Source of the DNA: Shewanella ulleungensis
GTDB lineage: Bacteria; Pseudomonadota; Gammaproteobacteria; Enterobacterales; Shewanellaceae
NCBI RefSeq assembly: GCF_014648315.1
Contig: NZ_BMQW01000006.1
Location: 1 to 64,000 of the forward strand
Reading direction: 5' to 3'
Length of the DNA: 64,000 nt
Of this stretch, positions 18,801 to 26,147 are shown piece by piece. The notes under the pieces were generated by a model, which saw only the letters and a list, made by a program, of their open reading frames with translations, was not told where the DNA came from and ran no database searches. Numbering within the stretch: the stretch's first letter is position 1; every line of letters begins with the position of its first letter. A program made the position numbers and the translations under genes.

Positions 18801-19038
18801 TATTCATTTTGACCCATGGTGGAACCCTGCTGCAGAGCGCCAGGCAACCGATCGTGCGCATCGTATTGGTCAGCTCAATCCGGTATTTGTTTACAAGTTA
18901 ATAGCGCAAGGTACGGTTGAAGAGAAAATTCAGGAAATGCAGCAGCATAAACAAGGTTTGGCAGACAGCATATTATCCGATGGCACTCAAGGCCCATGGC
19001 AAGGTAACGCCGAGGATTTATTGGCATTATTGAGTTAA
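15832..19038 (+). CDS. SNF2-family helicase with SWIM zinc finger
   Basis: A 1068-residue protein. A SWIM zinc finger lies near residues 75-100 (HCTCPVRTNCKHVAAAML, CxC...CxH). A long middle region (about 150-590) is family-specific. The SNF2 ATPase follows: DYQKQGFDWL, Walker A in ADDMGLGKTIQTLAFLL, DEAQ box in IILDEAQQIKNA, SGTPLENHLGELKSL, and helicase C motifs including KAGGTGLNLTAADTVIHFD and ATDRAHRIGQ. Such proteins translocate on duplex DNA and remodel protein-DNA complexes; bacterial members have been linked to transcription or repair. The ATG at 15832 directly follows an alternative TTG. All ATPase motifs are intact. Confidence 0.92.
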   Translation: MSAKLFNLPIKLSLEMIAKLFSATQIQKAQNYLIQGRVLEVSASSDNHDIEAYVEGSAEEPYRQEITLVNVNHKIVMRSHCTCPVRTNCKHVAAAMLALVDKKPVEEQRIHQWLRQLDEQKTVTEFEDEEEEKDRIIYVLSNDPNGIFVEFKRSKLNKKGQYNKGSKLALTDIRYSMPWWIGPDDKQIISLLLSSNNQGSKIYIDGEISYLALVKMLAEQVCFWEENRTPLTWAKSIVPEFIWCELDKKHTQMQMRMPGLENWEFLATEPPLYVELDYLRLGKIDTDLSAKKLSLLQHMPPVPLAQVDQISHKMLQHFSPKTVPVPSEIDFCEISDPLKTKLVFTREIYANNPILQPVIRVEQHYGDISFNASLKPERISLVKKGSVQYQVHRHVDQELAILQALTEAGLVTFIPSEYGKQPEYFLSVGLLPESIFEWSDLTENGLDALTALGVEIEFEDDFDLNIVDAQLDVDLVDDDESGWFSLSLSADIEGQNVPLLALVARWLQQNGEPADDDELILPGPNGGFIKIKAKTIKPLISIIQELFNRHSGDHIAIPRNRAHILNELSASDVRLLNGERVRNLAAKLAEFKGVTEVELPAGLNATLRDYQKQGFDWLCFLKEYQLGGILADDMGLGKTIQTLAFLLKAKQDATEHRTSLIVCPTSLVGNWLKEANKFAPSLNVVVIHGNKRQPLLDQINEFDVVVTTYPLMLRDEAIYGDYVFDHIILDEAQQIKNAQAKVTQVIKTLKGKFRLCLSGTPLENHLGELKSLMDFCLPGLLGQHSYFNKEFRGPIEKQADVEKSVLLSKRISPFMLRRTKKEVVSELPEKTEIIQTLELEKDQRNLYESIRLVMEKKLRELFAKKGVSSSHIEFLDALLKLRQACCDPRLVKLEQAQQVKDNAKLTWLIQNVPEMIEEGRKILIFSQFTGMLALIEDELKTMVISYSKLTGQTRDRQTQIDAFQEGDNSVFLISLKAGGTGLNLTAADTVIHFDPWWNPAAERQATDRAHRIGQLNPVFVYKLIAQGTVEEKIQEMQQHKQGLADSILSDGTQGPWQGNAEDLLALLS

Positions 19039-19121
19039 GGTGTTGAATGAGTTTTTGAGTGAGTTTTTGTTTATTTTCTTTTTATAGTGGTTTAATCACT
19101 AATTAATTTGAGGTTACGGCA

Positions 19122-19472
19122 TTGCCTGCAATGTATTTTAAACGAGGTTCTGGTGCACCAAGGCCAAGACGTGGCAATCGTGCTACGCCTGCGCTGCATA
19201 TGGACTACTTTGAGCAAGTGTTTGTTGAGTTGCGCCGTCATCCTGAAAAAATTGCCATTGTTAGACACAACATTGCTGAATTTCAAGCACAGCCATTTTT
19301 GAAAAAGGGCTTACACACCGCCATTGATAGATTGCTACTGGTATTTGAAGACAATGATGATATTGAGTTGCTCTACAGGCAGGTGATGAGTGAGGATGTT
19401 GGCCAGCGGGTAAGACGCTACCCGCTGATTTTTAAAGGTATAATATCACCTGTAGTCAACGCTGTTGATTAG
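19122..19472 (+). CDS. Conserved hypothetical protein
   Basis: A 116-residue cytoplasmic protein, basic at the start (MYFKRGSGAPRPRRGNR), then helical (YFEQVFVELRRHPEKIAIV, TAIDRLLLVFEDNDDIELLYRQV). No known domain is recognised. TTG at 19122 is eight bases after GAGG and is the better start; the ATG at 19131 is too far from it. It follows the SNF2 gene by 83 bases in the same direction. Confidence 0.6.
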   Translation: MPAMYFKRGSGAPRPRRGNRATPALHMDYFEQVFVELRRHPEKIAIVRHNIAEFQAQPFLKKGLHTAIDRLLLVFEDNDDIELLYRQVMSEDVGQRVRRYPLIFKGIISPVVNAVD

Positions 19473-19524
19473 TGCTTTATCTGACTGGATAATCAGCTTA
19501 AGTGTTACTCATACTTAAGCTGCC

Positions 19525-19550
19525 GCACTCAAGCACTCAAGCACTCAAGC
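19525..19550. repeat. Octanucleotide microrepeat
   Basis: CACTCAAG occurs three times in tandem, followed by looser CAAGCAA variants. It lies in the convergent spacer between the hypothetical gene and the old yellow enzyme and could be a slippage site; no coding effect. Confidence 0.7.
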
Positions 19551-19630
19551 AAAGCAACCCAAACCAAACGCTCAATTCAAGCAACCCAAGCGCTATTAAT
19601 TCAAACCCTCAATTTAAACAAGCAATGGCG

Positions 19631-20629
19631 CTAAGCTTGCATCACTTTGTTAGCAAATTCACTTGGGCCAGCTAAAATCGCCCGGCCTACTGCGACTAAA
19701 TCCACTTGCTTCGTCGTTAAAATGGTTTCGATGTAATCCACGCTTTCAATACCGCCAACACCAATAACCGCCGCAGTGGTTGTGCCCGTTAACGGCGCGG
19801 CATCTTCTACTAAAAAGCCTTCGCCGCGTTTATCTTTAGGTCGATTCCAGCCGCCAATTCCTGATGATACATTGAGTATTTCAACGCCTGCAGCCACTAA
19901 CCATTGGCAGACTTGCGCCATGTCTGCATGAGTTAACCCCCCCGGGTATCCGTCTTGGCCTGGAATGCGAGTCATAACCGCTAACCTTGGTGCCACTTGT
20001 TTTATTTGAGTGACAATTTCAATTAATATTCTGGCGCGATTTTCAAGCTCTCCGCCATATTTATCTTGGCGTTGATTGGTTAATGGTGACAACCATTGAT
20101 TAATCCCGTAACCGTGAGCACAGTGGATCTCAACTAAATCAAAACCGGCTTTATCGGCACGTATTGCAGCAGCCACAAAGTCTTGTTGCCAAGTGTTGAT
20201 ATCGTCTACTGTCATGGCGCGTGGAGTTGGTAGTACACGGTCGTATGCTGGCACAGTAATGCCAGAAGGCCCCATGACATCACTGCTAATAGCCGCACTG
20301 TCTTTACCGCCACAATGGGTAATTTGTAAACCGGTTTTAACGCCTGCTGTATGCAGTGTACTGGCTACCGCGGTTAATCCAGGTAAGCATGCGTCATCGT
20401 GCGCACCGAGTTGGTTAGTTTCGCTACGACCAGCCAGATTAACATGACTGTATTCCACCATCACAAGGCCTGCACCCGATTGTGAAAGATGATGATAATG
20501 CGAAATGGTAGCAGGCGTTGCTAAACCATTAACGTCAGCGGTTTGTGATGCCATAGGTGGTACCACTAAACGGTTTTTAAGAGTTAATCCGTTACTTAAG
20601 GTTAACGGAGTAAAGCGAAGTGCAGTCAT
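19631..20629 (-). CDS. Old yellow enzyme family NADH:flavin oxidoreductase
   Basis: A 332-residue FMN-dependent TIM-barrel ene-reductase, cytoplasmic. Conserved stretches are FTPLTLSNGLTLKNRLVVPPM at the start, the substrate-binding H in QITHCGGKD, DLVEIHCAHGYGINQWLSP, NQRQDKYGGELENRARI, and the FMN phosphate-binding region GVGGIESVD with VAVGRAILAGP. Members reduce activated C=C bonds with NAD(P)H. It starts eight bases downstream of the LysE-family exporter and probably forms an operon with it. The natural substrate is unknown. Confidence 0.9.
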   Translation of the reverse strand: MTALRFTPLTLSNGLTLKNRLVVPPMASQTADVNGLATPATISHYHHLSQSGAGLVMVEYSHVNLAGRSETNQLGAHDDACLPGLTAVASTLHTAGVKTGLQITHCGGKDSAAISSDVMGPSGITVPAYDRVLPTPRAMTVDDINTWQQDFVAAAIRADKAGFDLVEIHCAHGYGINQWLSPLTNQRQDKYGGELENRARILIEIVTQIKQVAPRLAVMTRIPGQDGYPGGLTHADMAQVCQWLVAAGVEILNVSSGIGGWNRPKDKRGEGFLVEDAAPLTGTTTAAVIGVGGIESVDYIETILTTKQVDLVAVGRAILAGPSEFANKVMQA

Positions 20630-20637
20630 TGAAAATC

Positions 20638-21252
20638 CTATAGGGTAATGGCAACCAAGATGCCTGCAAGCAGCATAATACTGCCTGCGGTGCGATTAAT
20701 GATGTTGGCAGCTTTGGGTGAGGTAAACACACGTTTAGCACTTGATGCTAAATACGCATAAGCAAGATTTACCGAACCAAAAGCACAAGTGGCAACGGTT
20801 AAAATAATGGCAACATCCAGTAAGCTTACTTGAGCCATGGGCACAAATGCGGGGAAAAAACTCACATAAAAAATCAGCGCCTTGGGGTTACCTAAAGTAA
20901 TCACAATACCAGTGAGTACATTTTTGTTTAAACTGACTTTTTGGGGCTCAACAAGCTGGACACCATTCGCTGTCGAGCGCAACATACTTAAGCCTAGCCA
21001 GCACAAATATAAGGCGCTGGCATATTTAATCAGTTCAAATGCAGGTCCCATTGCATGAGCTATTGCAGACAAGCCAAATAAGGCTAATAAGATATACAGA
21101 AAATCGCCAAGCAGTACACCAATTGTCATTGCTACGCCATGTGAAAGGCCATTTGAGAACGATCGAGATACCACAGCAAACACCGCAGGGCCTGGTACAA
21201 TGGCCAAAATAACCATGGTAAAAAATAATGCGACAATTTGTTGGTAAGCCAT
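20638..21252 (-). CDS. LysE/RhtB family amino-acid exporter
   Basis: A 204-residue inner-membrane protein with six hydrophobic segments. The family signature VPGPAVFAVVSRSFSNGLSHGVAMTIGVLLGD is at residues about 18-50, and TLGNPKALIFYVSFFP at about 137-152. RhtB-type proteins export amino acids or related metabolites with proton exchange. It is the first gene of a two-gene operon with the old yellow enzyme. The substrate cannot be deduced. Confidence 0.9.
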   Translation of the reverse strand: MAYQQIVALFFTMVILAIVPGPAVFAVVSRSFSNGLSHGVAMTIGVLLGDFLYILLALFGLSAIAHAMGPAFELIKYASALYLCWLGLSMLRSTANGVQLVEPQKVSLNKNVLTGIVITLGNPKALIFYVSFFPAFVPMAQVSLLDVAIILTVATCAFGSVNLAYAYLASSAKRVFTSPKAANIINRTAGSIMLLAGILVAITL

Positions 21253-21401
21253 TAATACTCTTCAGTTCTTTTTTGTTGTGGTTGATGGCACATCTGCCGA
21301 TTGTTGGCGATTATAGCGTAAATCGATCATGAGAATGTCATTACGATGGTGCTGTGAAGTATCAATTGTGTAATTCATTATGTCTAAAAGCTGCCTGGTA
21401 A

Positions 21402-21959
21402 ATGTGTTACATTGCTAGATTATTCAAGCGTATAGAAATTTTTGTAGGGATTGTTGTGCAATTCATCTTATTAACCCACTCAAGAGAGTTAGTTCGTGCC
21501 AGTAACACCGGCCAAATAGTGTTGCAGGTGTTAGGTGAACGCGCCCGTTTGATTGAATGGCATCGTAAGCTCCCTGATACCAAATTGTTAACTGCCATTG
21601 ATGCTGGGAAAGTTGGTTTAGTGTTTCCTGCGGATGATAATTCACCATCATTAAACTTAGATGCTACAGCGAGTTTAAATAGCAGCGCAAATAATACTGT
21701 GCCATCCTTCGAGTATTTGCTGTTGATTGATGCGACCTGGCAAGAAGCTCGTAAAATGTATAATCAAAGCCCATATCTTAAAAGCTTAGTTAAAGTGGGA
21801 TTACAACCAACACATGCCTCTATTTATCCACTGAGGCGTAATCAGCTTGAGGGCGGGTTATGTACGGCAGAATGCGTGGCGTTATTACTTAAAAAAGTGG
21901 GAGAGGCTGGGTTAGCTAAGCAACTGACAGAATGCTTGATGGAGTTTATTGAGCGCTAG
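21402..21959 (+). CDS. tapT: DTW-domain protein (tRNA acp3U transferase family), N-terminus incomplete
   Basis: A 185-residue cytoplasmic protein of the TDD/DTW family, which adds the aminocarboxypropyl group from S-adenosylmethionine to a tRNA uridine (acp3U47). The signature is IDATWQEARKMYNQSPYL, preceded by LLTHSRELVRASNTGQIVLQVL and followed by YPLRRNQLEGGLCTAECVALLLKKV. Family members carry a CxxC...CxC cluster before the first motif; here the ATG at 21402 leaves only one Cys. An ATG at 21380 in another frame reads MSKSCLVNVLHC and then stops, so a frameshift may have cut off the metal-binding N-terminus. The core of the enzyme is intact. Confidence 0.75.
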   Translation: MCYIARLFKRIEIFVGIVVQFILLTHSRELVRASNTGQIVLQVLGERARLIEWHRKLPDTKLLTAIDAGKVGLVFPADDNSPSLNLDATASLNSSANNTVPSFEYLLLIDATWQEARKMYNQSPYLKSLVKVGLQPTHASIYPLRRNQLEGGLCTAECVALLLKKVGEAGLAKQLTECLMEFIER

Positions 21960-22005
21960 TTTACGCTTTTATGAGCCATAACGGACTCAGCGCGATTACT
22001 CTAGT

Positions 22006-22728
22006 TTACTGAAAATCGATAAATATATTTGCAGTAAGGCGACCTGTTTGCGGGTTGGCATCGATATCGGTATCTGGATTGACTAGGGTTGAATGCAGTA
22101 AGTTACCAGGGTAAATCACCACACGATTTGGCCGATATTCTACCTGATGATACAAGCAGAAATGATCATTACTGGCCACACAATAGCGTGGGTTTGATTG
22201 GATTATTTGATCAACAAAAGGCTGTGCCTGAGTAAAATACTGGTCGATATTGTCGTTAGTAATCCGTTCAAAACCACTGGCATTGTGCCTAAAAAATCCG
22301 GTGTCGCCATGGGGGCCGTCATTAAGGTAATGCAATATGGCGAAGTAATAGGGATTTGGGGTATCAAAGTGGGGCAAACATTGCAGTGGTACTAGGTCTT
22401 TTACCTGGGTGTCGATTAATGAAAATACCCCTTGTTGCGGTTTTAATCGCCGGGTTGTTGGGATGCGGTACACATCGTAAATAAGCTGAAATACAGCATC
22501 AAGTACGTCGATGATATATTGCCTTGGCAATGCAGTACGCTGACCAGGATAAAACGAGCTTTTATCCTGATTAAACTGGTCGTCATTAATCGCGATATCA
22601 ATTAGTTGAGTGATATCGCCTGCAAAATTATCTATCACGATAACTGGCGTTTGTTGTTGGCCAATCAACTGCACCTGCGGTGCAATAGGATTGGCCCGTA
22701 TCAGCGTTTGAGTAGCCGGTGACGACAT
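22006..22728 (-). CDS. DUF6445 protein, probable 2OG-Fe(II) oxygenase fold
   Basis: About 240 residues. The family is DUF6445. The sequence has the outline of a 2-oxoglutarate/Fe(II) dioxygenase: HFD (HxD) in LPHFDTPNPYYFAILHYLND, a distal His in YPGNLLHSTLV, and an Arg in GRLTANIFIDF at the spacing expected for 2OG binding. That oxygenase reading is my inference. The ATG at 22728 lies seven bases after the halogenase stop; an upstream frame extension to 22803 only overlaps the halogenase. It is the last gene of the TonB receptor/halogenase operon. Confidence 0.8.
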   Translation of the reverse strand: MSSPATQTLIRANPIAPQVQLIGQQQTPVIVIDNFAGDITQLIDIAINDDQFNQDKSSFYPGQRTALPRQYIIDVLDAVFQLIYDVYRIPTTRRLKPQQGVFSLIDTQVKDLVPLQCLPHFDTPNPYYFAILHYLNDGPHGDTGFFRHNASGFERITNDNIDQYFTQAQPFVDQIIQSNPRYCVASNDHFCLYHQVEYRPNRVVIYPGNLLHSTLVNPDTDIDANPQTGRLTANIFIDFQ

Positions 22729-22735
22729 CGTTAGC

Positions 22736-24229
22736 TTAGCCTTGCATCGCTGTTGACTTGCAATAGTGTTGCACAAAGTCATGATGTGCAGGTAGGGTGT
22801 CAACTTTGCGTTTAACCGTTGCTTTAATGTTGTTCAAAAAGCTTTGCAATTCTGCTGGCTCCATTAAATCGACAATTGGGTGGTATTCCTTTGGTATCAA
22901 GCCTTGTCCCATCATGACTTGGATCCACGAGCTTTCACCAAATAGTTCATTACCGTATTTATAGACTTTGCCAGATTGACTAAACATATCAATACGATGC
23001 TGCAATGATGCGGGTATTGGCATGTTTTTACAGTAGCGCCAAAAACGGCTGTCTTCGCGGTCGGTGACTTTATAATGCAAAATAATAAAGTCGCGAATAT
23101 TGTCCATTTCAATTTTGGTTTGTTGGTTAAATTCATCGACATCAGCCTGAATAACTCCATGTGCCGGGAACAATTGCAGTAAACGCACGATACTGCGCTG
23201 GATCATATGGATGCTGGTGGACTCTAGTGGCTCTAAAAAGCCTGCTGACAAGCCAACCGCAACACAGTTTTTGTTCCAATGCTGGCGCCGCGTACCGGTT
23301 TTGAATTTAATGACGCGCGGTTGATTAATTGGTTGGCCTTCAATGTTATTGAGCAGTAACTCGGTGGCATCGGCATCCGAAATAAATTTGCTGCAAAACA
23401 CCAAGCCGTTACCTGTACGGGTTTGTAGCGGAATACGCCATTGCCAACCCGATTGATGCGCGATAGAGCGAGTATAAGGAATCGGTTTTTGCACCGCTTC
23501 GGTTTGTACTGCAATGGCGCTGTCACACGGTAGCCAGTGGCTCCAATCTTCAAAGCCGGTATTTAACGTTTGCTCAATCAATAAGGCTTTAAAACCAGTA
23601 CAGTCGATGAATAAATCGCCTTCAATGAGTTCGCCATTTTCAAGCTTTAATGCTTTGATATCGCCAGAGTCGTCATGCTGCAGCACATCGGCAATTTTAC
23701 CTTCAATGCGCGTCATGCCATGTTGCTCGGCAAATTTACGTAAGAATTTGGCGTATAAACTGGCGTCCATATGATAGGCATGGTTGTAGTCTTGATTGGG
23801 TAATACGGCAAAACGGCCCTGGCGAGCAGCTAAATGTTCAGTGCAGTAATCGCCAATCTCGCTGACCATATTTTGCTGCTTGCCTTTAAGCCAAAAGTGC
23901 TGAAAGCCACAAGCCCAGCAGTCTTTGCCTAAAAAACCAAACGAGTGCAAATAGTCTTTATTGACGTCGTGCCAGTTTTCAAATTGAATCCCCAACTTAA
24001 AAGTGGCATTGGTAGCAGCCATCACATCTTGTTCTTTTAAACCTAATAATCGATGAAAAATGTGTAGGGTAGGGATGGTGGCTTCACCTACACCAACAGT
24101 GCCAATGTCGTCAGATTCTACTAAGACAATATCAAGATTTTTGCCCATAAGTTTGCTAAACGCGGCTGCAGCCATCCAACCTGCAGTACCGCCGCCAGCG
24201 ATAACAACTTTTTTGATTGATTTATTCAT
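22736..24229 (-). CDS. Flavin-dependent tryptophan halogenase homologue 1
   Basis: A 497-residue protein of the PrnA/RebH class, which uses FADH2, oxygen and halide to form HOX and a lysine haloamine. The FAD motif GGGTAGWMAAA is at residues 12-22, the catalytic lysine is K78 (ATFKLGIQFENW), the family motif WxWxIP is intact (GWQWRIPLQ, about residue 270), and the active-site Glu sits in GFLEPLESTSIHM. All key residues are therefore present. It lies in a minus-strand operon with a cupin-8 oxygenase upstream (45 bases) and DUF6445 downstream. Related halogenases in TonB-receptor neighbourhoods (for example BrvH-like) act on indole in vitro; the native substrate is unknown. The partner flavin reductase is not adjacent. 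Confidence 0.92.
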   Translation of the reverse strand: MNKSIKKVVIAGGGTAGWMAAAAFSKLMGKNLDIVLVESDDIGTVGVGEATIPTLHIFHRLLGLKEQDVMAATNATFKLGIQFENWHDVNKDYLHSFGFLGKDCWACGFQHFWLKGKQQNMVSEIGDYCTEHLAARQGRFAVLPNQDYNHAYHMDASLYAKFLRKFAEQHGMTRIEGKIADVLQHDDSGDIKALKLENGELIEGDLFIDCTGFKALLIEQTLNTGFEDWSHWLPCDSAIAVQTEAVQKPIPYTRSIAHQSGWQWRIPLQTRTGNGLVFCSKFISDADATELLLNNIEGQPINQPRVIKFKTGTRRQHWNKNCVAVGLSAGFLEPLESTSIHMIQRSIVRLLQLFPAHGVIQADVDEFNQQTKIEMDNIRDFIILHYKVTDREDSRFWRYCKNMPIPASLQHRIDMFSQSGKVYKYGNELFGESSWIQVMMGQGLIPKEYHPIVDLMEPAELQSFLNNIKATVKRKVDTLPAHHDFVQHYCKSTAMQG

Positions 24230-24274
24230 CTTGGGCTTCCTGTTTAATGTCTTAGTTTGTTGCTGTATTCAGCA

Positions 24275-25294
24275 TTATCGTTTTAATTTATTGATTAAAT
24301 CTGCGCGTAACTTACGTGCATTTAACTCATCTAACGGTTTGGTTAACATGCCTTTAGCGTTATCTGGAATATAACTGTCGTCAACATCATCATGATCGAA
24401 GATGTAATGATTGAACATGGCCTTCCATGCCTGACGCTGCGCCTTTGGCAATGATCGTAGGCTTAATATACTGTGCTGTAATGCGTTATTAGGACGGCCT
24501 AAGTAGCCCGGGGTATCACGCCACCAGTGGGTAATGAGCACATTTATATCGTCAATTCCGCGAACATGATGCCACCACATGCTGGGAATAAATAACACAT
24601 CACCTGGATTTAATTCAGCTGTTAACGAGGCATCTAACGCCTGTTGAAATTTAGGAAAACGCTCAAAGTCTGGGTGTTCAACATCTACCATGCTGATGTC
24701 CTGTCCACCGGGAGCAAATTCCATCGGGCCAACATAAAGATTGCTGATTTGTTCAGGTGGAAACAGGGTAAAGGTACGTTTGCCCACCACGTTACAGGCA
24801 AGGTTTAGCGGAAAGTCAAAATGTGCTGCTACCTTAGTTTTGTTACCCAACCAAATGCTGGTGAGTGGATTGATAGGGTGTAAGTTCAGGCTGTTTTGCT
24901 CACCAAGTCCTGGCAAAAATTGATGGATATCGGTGGAGCCCATATAAATACCGGCAGGCGTTGAACTGGCATTCTCTTGTTGTAATCGGTTAATTAACTG
25001 ATTGAAATCTAAACGCCCAGCTTGATAATTAAAGCCATCAAGCTGCTGATTGTAAAACACTCGCCCTTGTTCCTCTGGCGCCAAGTAGTAGGCGGTAACG
25101 GTAGAACCTTGATAAAACTGACGTAAATAATCTAGTGCTTTCTCGGCGGATTCAAGCCCTGCCTGTACTAAAGGCCAATGACGACATAAACCTTTAAATA
25201 CTATTGGTTTGTCGGCTTGTTCTATATGCGTCATGACTTGCGCTAATGTCCAATCGCTTACGCAGTCGACGGCTGTTAATGTGTCATTGGGCAT
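24275..25294 (-). CDS. Cupin-8/JmjC-type 2OG-Fe(II) oxygenase
   Basis: A 339-residue protein of the FIH/cupin_8 class. An N-terminal PIVFKGLCRHWPLV motif is typical of JmjC hydroxylases. The iron site is H and D in AAHFDFPLNLACNVVGKRTF and the distal His in MWWHHVRGIDDINVLITHWW; the Lys in GKRTFTLFPP is placed to bind 2-oxoglutarate. These enzymes hydroxylate Asn, Asp, His or Arg side chains of proteins or peptides. The ATG at 25294 is 12 bases after SapC, so they are co-transcribed, and a halogenase follows. The target is unknown. Confidence 0.9.
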   Translation of the reverse strand: MPNDTLTAVDCVSDWTLAQVMTHIEQADKPIVFKGLCRHWPLVQAGLESAEKALDYLRQFYQGSTVTAYYLAPEEQGRVFYNQQLDGFNYQAGRLDFNQLINRLQQENASSTPAGIYMGSTDIHQFLPGLGEQNSLNLHPINPLTSIWLGNKTKVAAHFDFPLNLACNVVGKRTFTLFPPEQISNLYVGPMEFAPGGQDISMVDVEHPDFERFPKFQQALDASLTAELNPGDVLFIPSMWWHHVRGIDDINVLITHWWRDTPGYLGRPNNALQHSILSLRSLPKAQRQAWKAMFNHYIFDHDDVDDSYIPDNAKGMLTKPLDELNARKLRADLINKLKR

Positions 25295-25306
25295 CAGCGC
25301 AATTCC

Positions 25307-26029
25307 TTAGCCTTGAGCATTTTTAAGGTTAAGTAAGTCGCGCACTGTGCTTTGTGAAGCCAGTGCCATATAAATGGCTTGTAAGTAACCTTGTTGATGT
25401 AATTTTGCTAGCGTATCGGCAGTTAGCGTTGCTAAGGTGTTTTCGTTGATGGTGTAAAAGCCAATCATTTGATGTTTTTGGCCGTTGTTTAACTCGATAT
25501 CTAAAGTAAACGACTCAAGTAGTTCATGCTCAATTAACACGTCAATAAAACGTTGGCTGTCGATAAGACCGTGATGAATGATTTCCAACATTTCACCGAC
25601 TTCATCTAATAACGGTGTGTTACCGCCATAAGGTAAAAACAACGCTTCGCCCTCAGTTTTGTTGACTCTGGGATGATCTAAATCGACATGAATAACGCGT
25701 TGTTGGCGCTCAACGCCATCTTCACGCACGGTTTGTTGACCGATTAAAAATGGCTGACGACGCACACTCAGAGGGACATAAGAAGCATTCCAACCTGCAT
25801 CAGATAAAAACAGGTTTTCATTTTGTGCAAACCCAAACAATGCTACCGAAAAGAATTGACCTGTGGCGGCATCTTTGTGAAAGAAAATAGGGTAGTGAGC
25901 TTGAATGCTGCGAAACTCTTGCGGGAATGTCACGCTATACCAAAGGTTGTCTCCTAATGCTGCTGAGCGACTAGTGTTAACCTTCAAGTCTTTATGATCT
26001 ATGCTATTTAGTAGTACATGTTGGCTCAT
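25307..26029 (-). CDS. SapC family protein
   Basis: A 240-residue protein. The opening HVLLNSIDHKDLKVNTSRSAALGDNLWYSVTFPQEFRSI and FFHKDAATGQFFSVALFGF are characteristic of SapC, a family that recurs beside TonB receptors and tryptophan halogenases. No signal peptide or membrane helix is seen, so it is probably cytoplasmic. The name derives from an S-layer locus and says little about function. It sits between halogenase 2 and the cupin-8 oxygenase. Confidence 0.88.
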   Translation of the reverse strand: MSQHVLLNSIDHKDLKVNTSRSAALGDNLWYSVTFPQEFRSIQAHYPIFFHKDAATGQFFSVALFGFAQNENLFLSDAGWNASYVPLSVRRQPFLIGQQTVREDGVERQQRVIHVDLDHPRVNKTEGEALFLPYGGNTPLLDEVGEMLEIIHHGLIDSQRFIDVLIEHELLESFTLDIELNNGQKHQMIGFYTINENTLATLTADTLAKLHQQGYLQAIYMALASQSTVRDLLNLKNAQG

Positions 26030-26147
26030 GTTAAATCCTATTATATTCGTTCAAATACGTTCTATTGTTATGGTTTTTGTACGTGATGTCATCTTAGTTA
26101 GCAATGTTTACAACAAGGGTGGTAATCAATTACGTTAATTAATCCCA

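Noticed and set aside
19631..20629. Old yellow enzyme as flavin reductase for the halogenases
   Set aside because: It holds FMN tightly, is in a separate operon with a LysE exporter and lies beyond another gene; no evidence supports the link.
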